From: Pontiella desulfatans
GTDB lineage: Bacteria > Verrucomicrobiota > Kiritimatiellia > Kiritimatiellales > Pontiellaceae
Assembly (NCBI GenBank): GCA_029287275.1
Contig: JARFRL010000213.1
Span: 1 to 6,562 of the forward strand
Direction: 5' to 3'
DNA length: 6,562 nucleotides
The position numbers and the translations under genes are program-made. Below, in pieces: positions 1-5,596 of the stretch. Every line of letters starts with the position of its first letter. Within the stretch, counting starts at the first letter, position 1. The notes under the pieces were generated by a model. It was not told the DNA's origin and searched no databases. It saw nothing but the letters and a program-made list of their open reading frames with translations.

Positions 1-208
1 CGTTCAGGACGGCGTGCGCCGCGCCGGCGATCAGAAATAGAACGCCCAGGTCGACATGGAGCGCGAACCACTCCCGCTGGCCCAATCCCAACGCGCTCCA
101 GCCGCTAGAGTCCGAGGCGTTCGGCGCGAAATAAACCACGCCGCTGGTGATGACGAGCGCGCCGAGCGCGAGCAACGCGGTGAAAAACACGATTTTTCCG
201 AGTGACAT
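1..208 (-). CDS. DUF4405-type membrane protein, C-terminus beyond window
   Basis: The frame is open from an ATG at 208-206 to the window edge, giving 69 N-terminal residues and no stop. An AGGAG at 218-214 sits 5 nt upstream of the ATG and fixes the start. Residues about 4-27 form one hydrophobic helix and residues about 51-68 a second. The segment around residues 41-69 (LGLGQREWFALH, then LFLIAGAAHAVLN) matches the equivalent part of the next gene upstream almost position for position, including two histidines 14 residues apart (H51 and H65). I therefore read it as a paralogue of the DUF4405 gene ending at 251. DUF4405 proteins resemble small cytochrome-b-like membrane proteins, so the histidines could bind haem; this is inference. 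It is the last visible gene of the minus-strand operon, 42 nt after the previous stop. Whether it carries the same soluble tail cannot be seen. Confidence 0.8.
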   Translation of the reverse strand, partial: MSLGKIVFFTALLALGALVITSGVVYFAPNASDSSGWSALGLGQREWFALHVDLGVLFLIAGAAHAVLN

Positions 209-250
209 GCCAGCTCCTGAAGTTGGGTTTGTTTTACCCCTCCTCGGGTG

Positions 251-1060
251 TTATTGCAACTGGAGCATCGCTTCGTATAGGGCGTGAGGATCCAGATCGT
301 TTTTGTCGGCGATTTCTTTCATGGTCTCCTCCATTCCGGCTTCGATCTGAATCTCCTTCAGTTTCGCGGCCATCGCGCCCGCGTCCTGCCCGTAGGTCGC
401 GCACAACTCCGCCAGCGTCCGTCGTCCGAGTCCGGAGCCTGGATTCTCCGGCAGGCCCGCGGTTGGCTCGGGTTTGATGAGGTCGTAAACCTCTTGCGGG
501 GTTTTTCCGTTGGCTTTCGCGATATCCGCCAGCGTCGCTTTTTCGGAGACCTCCTTCAGGCCCGCGGCCTCCAGTTTCCGCGTCGCGTCCGCGGCGTCGA
601 TGCCGACGCGCTTGCAGAACATCTGGAGCGGCGATACCTCGGCGTGGCCGTAGGGCGGTTCGCCGTATTTCTTCGCGGCGGCGGTTTTGAGGTTCTCGTT
701 GAAACGCTGAACCCCGACGATCGGGGGAAGCTCGAAGAGCGTGAAGACCACGATGAACAAGGAGATGCCGAGCGCGAGGTTGAAGTCGACGGTGAAGACC
801 TTGAGCTCGGCGGCCTTGTTTTTCAGGTACGCGACGATAGGCTTCCAGTTCAACACGGTGTGGACGACTCCCGCGATGAGGAAGAGAAACCCCAGGTTCG
901 TGTGCAGGGCGCCCCATTGCTCCTTGCCCAGACCGCCCATTTTCCAGCTCGCCCAGAAGGCGATTTTCCCCTGGGGCGTGACGTATAGAATGACGCTCGT
1001 GACAAGTAGCAGGATGAAAGAGATCAATGTGGTGAGCGAGGTCGTTTTTCTAAGCGTCAT
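251..1060 (-). CDS. DUF4405 membrane protein with duplicated C-terminal soluble domain
   Basis: This is a 269-residue protein. I chose the ATG at 1060 over an in-frame ATG at 1084 because AGGAG lies 6 nt upstream (1071-1067) and because the longer form would overlap the preceding gene. Three hydrophobic segments are visible at about residues 8-28, 54-71 and 95-113, as expected for the DUF4405 membrane domain. H53 and H67 bound the second segment with 14-residue spacing, as in b-type cytochromes, so haem binding is possible but unproven. Residues about 143-268 are soluble and consist of two related copies, each opening with an L-x-x-x-C motif (C149, C220) and ending in a 'DIAKANGKTPQEVYDLI'-like helix pair. 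The gene follows the DUF302 gene by 13 nt and precedes a second DUF4405 paralogue. A role as a membrane electron-transfer partner of the upstream sulfur flavoprotein is inference from gene order. Confidence 0.85.
   Translation of the reverse strand: MTLRKTTSLTTLISFILLLVTSVILYVTPQGKIAFWASWKMGGLGKEQWGALHTNLGFLFLIAGVVHTVLNWKPIVAYLKNKAAELKVFTVDFNLALGISLFIVVFTLFELPPIVGVQRFNENLKTAAAKKYGEPPYGHAEVSPLQMFCKRVGIDAADATRKLEAAGLKEVSEKATLADIAKANGKTPQEVYDLIKPEPTAGLPENPGSGLGRRTLAELCATYGQDAGAMAAKLKEIQIEAGMEETMKEIADKNDLDPHALYEAMLQLQ
257..634 (-). repeat. Tandem protein-level duplication inside the DUF4405 protein tail
   Basis: Two copies of roughly 55 residues are visible in the translation: residues 143-198 (nt 634-467) and 212-268 (nt 427-257). 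Aligned landmarks are L145-x3-C149-x3-G153-x-D155 with L216-x3-C220-x3-G224-x-D226. Each copy then has a K-L or K-L-E stretch, a TLADIAK or TMKEIAD helix, an N, and a final VYDLI or LYEAM helix. The copies have diverged strongly, so the duplication is old and is not a DNA-level repeat. Confidence 0.7.
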
Positions 1061-1066
1061 ATGGTT

Positions 1067-1071
1067 CTCCT
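1067..1071 (-). promoter_or_regulatory. Ribosome binding site deciding the DUF4405 start
   Basis: On the minus strand AGGAG lies 6 nt before the ATG at 1060-1058. It overlaps the intergenic gap just after the DUF302 stop codon (1076-1074). It rules out the longer in-frame start at 1084, for which no comparable site is seen. Confidence 0.75.
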
Positions 1072-1073
1072 GG

Positions 1074-1532
1074 TTAGAATTCAATAAAGCGCGCGGTTTC
1101 TTCCGCGACGGGCCCTCCCATCACTTTCTGAGCGGTTCCGCCGAACATCCGACCCAACAGCGCCGAGTTCATGGTTGAGATATAGGTTTTTCCATCCGCC
1201 TTTTCATACACCGCGATGGAGCAGGGCATCATCGTGGAAAGAAACCGCGCGTCGTCGTCGATCAGAATCTGTTCCGCGTAATCCGGTTGGCAGATCTTGA
1301 ACGACGCGACCGGAAGCACCGTCTTGCCTTCCTTCGCGAGCGTTTTGTCCAATCTCATCAAAGCCGACACCTTCCAGCCGGCGTTCGTCACATTTTTCTG
1401 AATATGAGCGATGGTCTCCTCGTAGCCCACCGGGCTGGCCTCTTCCTTAAGCATGAGCTTGGGCAGGGCGAGACTGGCGACGACCATTCCGACCGCGATC
1501 CCGAAGACCGCTCCGTACGCGAATTGTTTCAT
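1074..1532 (-). CDS. DUF302 domain protein with N-terminal membrane anchor
   Basis: This is a 152-residue protein. Residues about 5-24 are hydrophobic and form an uncleaved anchor or signal peptide, so the rest probably lies outside the cytoplasm. Residues about 35-152 match the DUF302 family. The clearest parts are VASFKICQPDYAEQIL (about 75-90), the MMPCSIAVYE strand (101-110), ISTMNSALLGRMFGG (118-132) and a C-terminal VMGGPVAEETARF helix. C81 and C104 sit at the positions where DUF302 proteins usually carry cysteines. The biochemical role of DUF302 is not established, though such genes are often found with sulfur-transfer and thiol-redox genes. The start is supported by a strong AAGGAG at 1545-1540, which overlaps the stop codon of the upstream fusion gene, suggesting translational coupling. 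Its length is normal for a single-domain member. Confidence 0.88.
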   Translation of the reverse strand: MKQFAYGAVFGIAVGMVVASLALPKLMLKEEASPVGYEETIAHIQKNVTNAGWKVSALMRLDKTLAKEGKTVLPVASFKICQPDYAEQILIDDDARFLSTMMPCSIAVYEKADGKTYISTMNSALLGRMFGGTAQKVMGGPVAEETARFIEF

Positions 1533-1537
1533 GTTGA

Positions 1538-1546
1538 TTCTCCTTT
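1538..1546 (-). promoter_or_regulatory. Ribosome binding site overlapping upstream stop codon
   Basis: The minus-strand string AAAGGAGAA spans 1546-1538. It shares bases with the TAA stop of the fusion gene (1547-1545) and lies 5-7 nt from the DUF302 ATG (1532-1530). This layout favours coupled translation of the two genes. Confidence 0.7.
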
Positions 1547-3998
1547 AAATAAACAAACTTCCATTTCCGCCGACGTGATTGATATACATCGCGACGCCGC
1601 CTTCTTCAACGCCATCGATCAATTCTTCGCTTTTGATGCCCATCAGGTCCATCGACATGGTGCACGCGACGATCTTGACGCCGCTCTTGATCGCCTCGTC
1701 CATCAGCTCAGGCAACGATAGCACGTTTTTCTGTTTCATGATGCCTTTGATCATCGCCGCGCCCATTCCGCCCATTTGCATCTGGGAAAGCTTCAGCTTG
1801 TTTGGCCCTTTCGGCATCATGAAGCCGAACATTTTCTCCACCAGGTTTTTCTTCGTCGCGACCGGCCCGTCTTGGCGCAGCACGTTCAGGCCCCAGAACG
1901 TGAAGAACAGGGTGACCTCGTATCCCATCGCCGCGGCCCCGTTCGCGATGATGAACGCCGCGAGCGCCTTGTCGAGGTCGTTGCTGAACACGACGTTCGT
2001 GAAACGCTTCACGTGCTCCGCGGTCGACGCGGGCCGCCCGGCGGCGACCTGTTTGGCGACGACGGCGCGGTAGCCGCCGCTTTCGGGCTCGAGCGATTGG
2101 AGCGCGTTGCCGGTCGAGTCGCACCACGCCGGAATGTCCGCCGCGAAGCCGGGGTCCGTCGAAAGGATGCTGACGGCCTCGCCGTTTTGAACGCGCTCCA
2201 TCGCCTGACTCAATCGCATCACCGGGCCCGGGCATTGCAACCCGCTCGCGTCGATGGTCTCCACGATCGGCGCGTCGCCCGCGGATGGGGTGATCTGGAT
2301 CGTGTCCTCGCCGGGGTCGTCCGCGGTGGTTTCTTGTTCCGGAACGCGATCGGGTTGGTTCGCGGTCACCATGCCGTAGGTTTTGTATCCGCCGGTCAGG
2401 TTGCGGCATTTGAAGCCGTTTTGTTCGAGGATCCGGCAGGCGAGATAGCCGCGCAGGCCGACTTGGCAGAAGACCAGATATTCGCGCGCTTTGTCGAGGT
2501 CGCCCAGTCGTTCGCGGAGTTGGGGCAGGGGAATGTTCTTCGCGCCCGGAATCGTTCCGCCCGCGACCTCTTCCGGGTTCCGCACGTCGATCAATTTCTG
2601 GTGGTCCGTCGGGCGACAGGCTTCCTCCACGTGGCAAAGCTTCACGTCGCCGCGCAAGACGTTGGCCGCCACGAAGCCGGCGTAGTTGACCGGATCCTTC
2701 GCGGAGCCGAAGGGCGGGGCGTAGGTCAGCTCCATTTCCTCGAGATCGAACACCGTGAGTCCGGCGCGGATGGCGACCGCGATGACGTCGATTCGTTTGT
2801 CGACGCCGTCCGCGCCGACCGCTTGCGCGCCGAGAATTTTTCCGGTTTCGGGATCGAAGATCAGCTTGAGGGAAATCGGATGCGAACCGGGGTAATACGA
2901 AGCGTGGCTGGCGGGATGCACGTAAACCTTCTCATACGCGATCCCTTGGCGTTTCGCCATCTTCTCGCTGAGGCCGGTCATGCCGATCGCCAGGTTGAAC
3001 ACCTTGCAGATCGCGGTGCCCTGCGTGTTTTTGTACGCGCTGTCGCGGCCGAAGATGTTGTCCGCCGCGATACGGCCCTGTCGATTGGCCGGCCCCGCGA
3101 GGGGAATCAGCGCGGGTTGTCGCGTGGCGAAGTCGGTGACTTCCACCGCGTCGCCAACCGCGTGGATGGACGGATCCGAGGTGACCATGCGCTCATTCAC
3201 CTTGATGCCGCCGGTCGGGCCGAGCTCCAGTCCGGCGTCGATCGCGAGCGTGGCTTCCGGTTTCACGCCGATCGCCAGCACCGCGACGTCGACGTTCAGG
3301 CGGTCGCCGTCGCTGAGAATCAGATCCACGCCGCGCGCCGATTCCTCGAACGCGGTAACGGAGGTTTCCAACTTCAGGTTCACGCCGAACAGGCGCAGCT
3401 CCTGGTGCAACACGGTCGCCATTTCCGGATCGGCCGGACCCATGACCTGGGGCGCGAGCTCGATGAGCGTGGTTTCATATTTCTGCTCCCGCAGCGCCTC
3501 GGCCATTTCGAGGCCAATGTAGCCGCCGCCAATCACCGCCGCGGAGCGTTTGCCATCCAGCGCCTTGATGATGCGGTCCATGTCCTCGAGATTGCGAAGC
3601 GTCAACACGTTTGAATGATCGATGCCCGGGATCGGCGGGCGAATCGGCGCGGCGCCGGGGCTGAGAATCAGGTTGTCGTACGCCTCGGTGTATTCCTCGC
3701 CGGACGTCAGGTCGCGGATCGCGAGTTCTTTTTTGGCGCGGTCGATGGAAACCACCTCGCTCAAGACGCGGACGTCGATATTGAATTTCGCGGTCATCAC
3801 GTCGGGGGTGGTGACGAGCAGCTTGTCGCGCTCGGCGATGGTTCCGCCGATGTGGTAGGGCAGCCCGCAGTTCGCGAACGAGATGTCGGGCCCGCGCTCG
3901 AACAGGATGATTTCCGCGTTTTCGTCCAAACGACGAGCTCGGGCCGCGGCGCTGGCGCCGCCGGCGACGCCGCCGACAATGAGTAGTTTCTTGTTCAT
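1545..3998 (-). CDS. CoA-disulfide/persulfide reductase-rhodanese-TusA-DsrE2 fusion protein
   Basis: This 817-residue cytoplasmic protein has four modules in order. (1) Residues 1-450 are a CoA-disulfide-reductase-type flavoprotein, with the FAD-binding GGVAGG at 9-14, the redox cysteine C44 in FANCGLPY, a second Rossmann motif IGGGYIG at 156-162 with E180 ending its second strand (favours NADH), GD at 282-283, and YAPPFGSAKDP at 426-436 in the dimer domain. (2) Residues about 462-545 are a rhodanese with active loop CQVGLR (C511). (3) Residues about 578-650 are TusA, with LQCPGP (C589). (4) Residues about 667-817 are DsrE2-like, with a hydrophobic stretch at 678-706 and VACTMSMDLMGI (C779). 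CoADR-rhodanese enzymes of the Npsr type reduce persulfides and polysulfides with NADH, and rhd-tusA-dsrE2 proteins pass sulfane sulfur between cysteines. Here all are on one chain. AAAGG at 4010-4006 supports the start. No break or missing key residue is seen. Confidence 0.95.
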   Translation of the reverse strand: MNKKLLIVGGVAGGASAAARARRLDENAEIILFERGPDISFANCGLPYHIGGTIAERDKLLVTTPDVMTAKFNIDVRVLSEVVSIDRAKKELAIRDLTSGEEYTEAYDNLILSPGAAPIRPPIPGIDHSNVLTLRNLEDMDRIIKALDGKRSAAVIGGGYIGLEMAEALREQKYETTLIELAPQVMGPADPEMATVLHQELRLFGVNLKLETSVTAFEESARGVDLILSDGDRLNVDVAVLAIGVKPEATLAIDAGLELGPTGGIKVNERMVTSDPSIHAVGDAVEVTDFATRQPALIPLAGPANRQGRIAADNIFGRDSAYKNTQGTAICKVFNLAIGMTGLSEKMAKRQGIAYEKVYVHPASHASYYPGSHPISLKLIFDPETGKILGAQAVGADGVDKRIDVIAVAIRAGLTVFDLEEMELTYAPPFGSAKDPVNYAGFVAANVLRGDVKLCHVEEACRPTDHQKLIDVRNPEEVAGGTIPGAKNIPLPQLRERLGDLDKAREYLVFCQVGLRGYLACRILEQNGFKCRNLTGGYKTYGMVTANQPDRVPEQETTADDPGEDTIQITPSAGDAPIVETIDASGLQCPGPVMRLSQAMERVQNGEAVSILSTDPGFAADIPAWCDSTGNALQSLEPESGGYRAVVAKQVAAGRPASTAEHVKRFTNVVFSNDLDKALAAFIIANGAAAMGYEVTLFFTFWGLNVLRQDGPVATKKNLVEKMFGFMMPKGPNKLKLSQMQMGGMGAAMIKGIMKQKNVLSLPELMDEAIKSGVKIVACTMSMDLMGIKSEELIDGVEEGGVAMYINHVGGNGSLFI

Positions 3999-4022
3999 AA
4001 CATTACCTTTTCAGTCATCTAT

Positions 4023-4043
4023 GATTAATAGTTGTTAATAATC
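4023..4043. promoter_or_regulatory. Candidate operator: AT-rich imperfect inverted repeat upstream of fusion gene
   Basis: The gap between arsR and the fusion gene (3999-4070) is very AT-rich. It holds an imperfect inverted repeat with arms GATTAATAG (4023-4031) and TTAATAATC (4035-4043) around a 3-nt centre; seven of nine positions pair. ArsR/SmtB repressors typically bind AT-rich imperfect palindromes near the promoter they control. The shared heptamer TATGATT (4020-4026) recurs upstream of arsR at 4399-4405. No convincing -35/-10 pair is visible here, so a separate promoter for the fusion gene is uncertain. Confidence 0.35.
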
Positions 4044-4070
4044 TAATATTTGGAGCGCGAAAAAAGGCTC

Positions 4071-4370
4071 CTAGTCCTGGAAGTTGAGGTATTTCCGCAG
4101 ATGCGTGTGCATGCAGGTGAACACTTTCAGAAAGTCGCGGTTGCAAAGGGCGCAGTATTTCTGGATGCCCTCCTTACGGATCGTGATCAGCTTTTGCTGG
4201 CAAAGTATCTTAAGTTGCTGCGACATCATCGATTGGCTGCAACCCAGCTCCTCGTACAGTTCCGTGACGGTGCGTTCGCCCGCGGCCAGCACTTCCAGCA
4301 CGCCCAGCCGGACGGGGTGGGCCATGGCTTTGAGGACCTCGGCGGCCATGTTTCTTTCTTCAGACGTCAT
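4071..4370 (-). CDS. ArsR/SmtB-family winged-helix regulator, cysteine-rich
   Basis: This is a 99-residue DNA-binding protein. Residues about 8-30 give the typical opening (LKAMAHPVRLGVLEVL), residues 34-57 the helix-turn-helix (TVTELYEELG, then SQSMMSQQLKIL), and residues 60-73 the wing (KLITIRKEGIQKYC). Length and order are normal for the family. It has five cysteines: C44 at the start of the recognition helix, C57 just after it, a C73-A-L-C76 pair, and C86. No classic ArsR ELCVCDL metal site is present. Family members such as BigR and SqrR sense persulfides through a cysteine pair, and this neighbourhood makes a similar role attractive, but which cysteines would act is unknown; zinc or other metal sensing remains possible. 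GGAG at 4379-4376 supports the start. It is the first gene of the sulfur operon and probably represses it and itself. Confidence 0.92.
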   Translation of the reverse strand: MTSEERNMAAEVLKAMAHPVRLGVLEVLAAGERTVTELYEELGCSQSMMSQQLKILCQQKLITIRKEGIQKYCALCNRDFLKVFTCMHTHLRKYLNFQD

Positions 4371-4394
4371 GCGTTCTCCAAAGTTGAAATTTGA

Positions 4395-4422
4395 ATATTA
4401 TGATTTAGTGATGTGTTGTCCA
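4395..4422 (-). promoter_or_regulatory. Candidate sigma-70-type promoter for arsR operon
   Basis: On the minus strand TGGACA (4422-4417, five of six to the -35 consensus) is followed after 16 nt by TAATAT (4400-4395, four of six to the -10). The predicted transcript start would lie near 4388, giving a leader of about 18 nt before the arsR ATG at 4370. The AT-rich motif TATGATT (plus strand 4399-4405) and the adjoining AATATTA (4394-4400) overlap the -10 and spacer, a position suited to repression. Confidence 0.45.
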
Positions 4423-4452
4423 GCGGAATATTCGCTCTTCGTGTCGTCACGT

Positions 4453-5499
4453 CTACAGGTTCGCGTCGAGAAAGGCTTTGATCAGCCGTTGGCGCTCGTC
4501 GTCGCCGAAGACCTTGCCGCCATGGCCCGCGCCCTCCAACACGTGGAGTTCGGACGCGAGGCCCGCGGCTTGATAGCGCGCGTGAACCAGTTGGCTTTGG
4601 GACAGCGGAACGGTTTTGTCCTGATCGCCATGGAAGATGATGACGGGCGGATCGTCTTTCGAGAGGTAGGTTAGGGGAGAGGCGTGCGTCAGTTGTTCCT
4701 TTACGTATTCGTGTGCGTTGTTGAAGCGCGCGTCGTTTTCCGAGAAGACGACCAATTCGCTCGGGCCGTAAAAGTCGACGATCGCCTTCACCGCGGAATG
4801 CTCGTTGGTGTTGCCGCCGACGGTTCCCTCCAGTTCGTCGAATCCGGCGCTCAGCCCCAACAGGAGCGCCAGATGTCCGCCCGCGGAACCGCCGCCCACC
4901 GCGACGCGCTCCGGGTCGTAGCCATAGTTCGCCGCGTTCGCCCTCAGCCAGCGCACCGCGCCCTTGCAGTCGTGAATGTTCTTCGGGTGGATGGTAAGGT
5001 CTTTCAACCGATAGTTGACGCTCGCGACCGCGTAGCCTTCCGCGGAAAGTCGGAGCACCGCCGGATTGACGTTGTTTTTGTCGCCGCTCTTCCAGCCGCC
5101 GCCATGAATCCAAACCAGCAGGGGCGGCGCGGTGTTGGTCGCCGCGGGCAGATAGATGTCCAGCTTGAGCGACTCGCCGTCCTCGACCGCGTATTCCACG
5201 TCGCGGTGAACGGTCACCCCTTCGGGCGCGGGAAGCGTCCGCGGTTTTACGTTCGGCCGACGGTTTTTCGCCATTCGCTTCACCGCCGCGTCGAATTCCT
5301 CGCGCGTGACGCGGCCATCTTCATCCGCGTCGAACCGCTCGAATAATCGAGGGTTCCCGCGGAATTCGTCCTTGGCGACGACGCCATCGTTGTCGCCGTC
5401 GTGACGCTCCAGCATTTGGTCGTAACCGAAGCCGCGTTGCTGGCCCAGGACGGAAGTGAGCAGCGCGAGCGCGATCATCAGTACGGCGGGTTTTTTCAT
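4453..5499 (-). CDS. Secreted EF-hand alpha/beta hydrolase (esterase/lipase-like)
   Basis: This is a 348-residue protein. A signal peptide is clear (KK at 2-3, hydrophobic 4-18, likely cleavage near G19). Two canonical EF-hand loops follow: D34-x-D36-x-D38-G39 ending at E45, and D57-x-D59-x-D61-G62 ending at E68, so calcium binding is likely. Residues about 95-348 form an alpha/beta hydrolase of the carboxylesterase/BD-FAE-like group, with the oxyanion motif HGGG (132-135), the nucleophile S205 in GGGSAGG, and the probable triad partners D294 (HGDQDKTVP) and H326 (GAGHG). All catalytic parts are present. It probably hydrolyses carboxylic esters, perhaps acetyl or feruloyl groups on polysaccharides, outside the cytoplasm; the substrate cannot be read from sequence. 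AAGGAG at 5511-5506 fixes the start. It lies 82 nt upstream of arsR, which has its own candidate promoter, and looks functionally separate from the sulfur genes. Confidence 0.9.
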   Translation of the reverse strand: MKKPAVLMIALALLTSVLGQQRGFGYDQMLERHDGDNDGVVAKDEFRGNPRLFERFDADEDGRVTREEFDAAVKRMAKNRRPNVKPRTLPAPEGVTVHRDVEYAVEDGESLKLDIYLPAATNTAPPLLVWIHGGGWKSGDKNNVNPAVLRLSAEGYAVASVNYRLKDLTIHPKNIHDCKGAVRWLRANAANYGYDPERVAVGGGSAGGHLALLLGLSAGFDELEGTVGGNTNEHSAVKAIVDFYGPSELVVFSENDARFNNAHEYVKEQLTHASPLTYLSKDDPPVIIFHGDQDKTVPLSQSQLVHARYQAAGLASELHVLEGAGHGGKVFGDDERQRLIKAFLDANL

Positions 5500-5544
5500 G
5501 GAGCTCTCCTTGGTTCGAAAAACAACGCCGCGGGGCGCGTGATA

Positions 5545-5573
5545 TTGCGCCCGACGGCCAAAAAAGGTTTACT
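5545..5573 (+). promoter_or_regulatory. Weak candidate promoter for miaE
   Basis: In the 97-nt divergent gap, TTGCGC (5545-5550) and TTTACT (5568-5573) are 17 nt apart, matching three and four positions of the consensus hexamers. A start near 5580 would leave a leader of about 17 nt containing the ribosome binding site GGAGGA (5588-5593). The match is modest and could be chance. Confidence 0.25.
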
Positions 5574-5596
5574 GGGTTTTCACTCACGGAGGAAGC

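Noticed and set aside
234..917. Minus-strand frame of 227 codons overlapping the DUF4405 gene
   Set aside because: Its Arg-rich translation is an out-of-frame reading of the DUF4405 gene, whose own frame has membrane helices and a good ribosome binding site.
251..1084. Longer start for the DUF4405 gene at 1084
   Set aside because: It would overlap the DUF302 coding end, add a hydrophilic leader before the first membrane helix, and lacks the AGGAG present before the ATG at 1060.
1708..2637. Minus-strand frame of 309 codons inside the fusion gene
   Set aside because: It is a frame-shifted reading of the rhodanese-TusA-DsrE2 region, very Arg/Pro-rich, with no domain.
1776..3614. Long plus-strand open frame of 612 codons opposite the fusion gene
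   Set aside because: It lies wholly antisense to a gene with four recognisable domains, its translation is rich in Arg, Ala, Val and His without any domain, and it is the expected by-product of GC-rich codon use on the other strand.
4052..4071. Hairpin GGAGC/GCTCC just after arsR, considered as a terminator
   Set aside because: The stem is only 5 bp, the T-run lies in the loop rather than after the stem on the minus strand, and termination here would cut arsR from the operon it appears to lead.
4422..4436. Near-palindrome AGCGGAATATTCGCT upstream of the arsR -35
   Set aside because: It is short and AT-centred and has no second copy near the fusion gene. It could be an operator or a weak terminator for the esterase, but nothing separates these from chance.
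4367..5113. Minus-strand frame of 248 codons overlapping the esterase and reaching arsR
   Set aside because: It is an out-of-frame reading of the hydrolase domain; the in-frame protein retains HGGG, GGSAGG and triad motifs.
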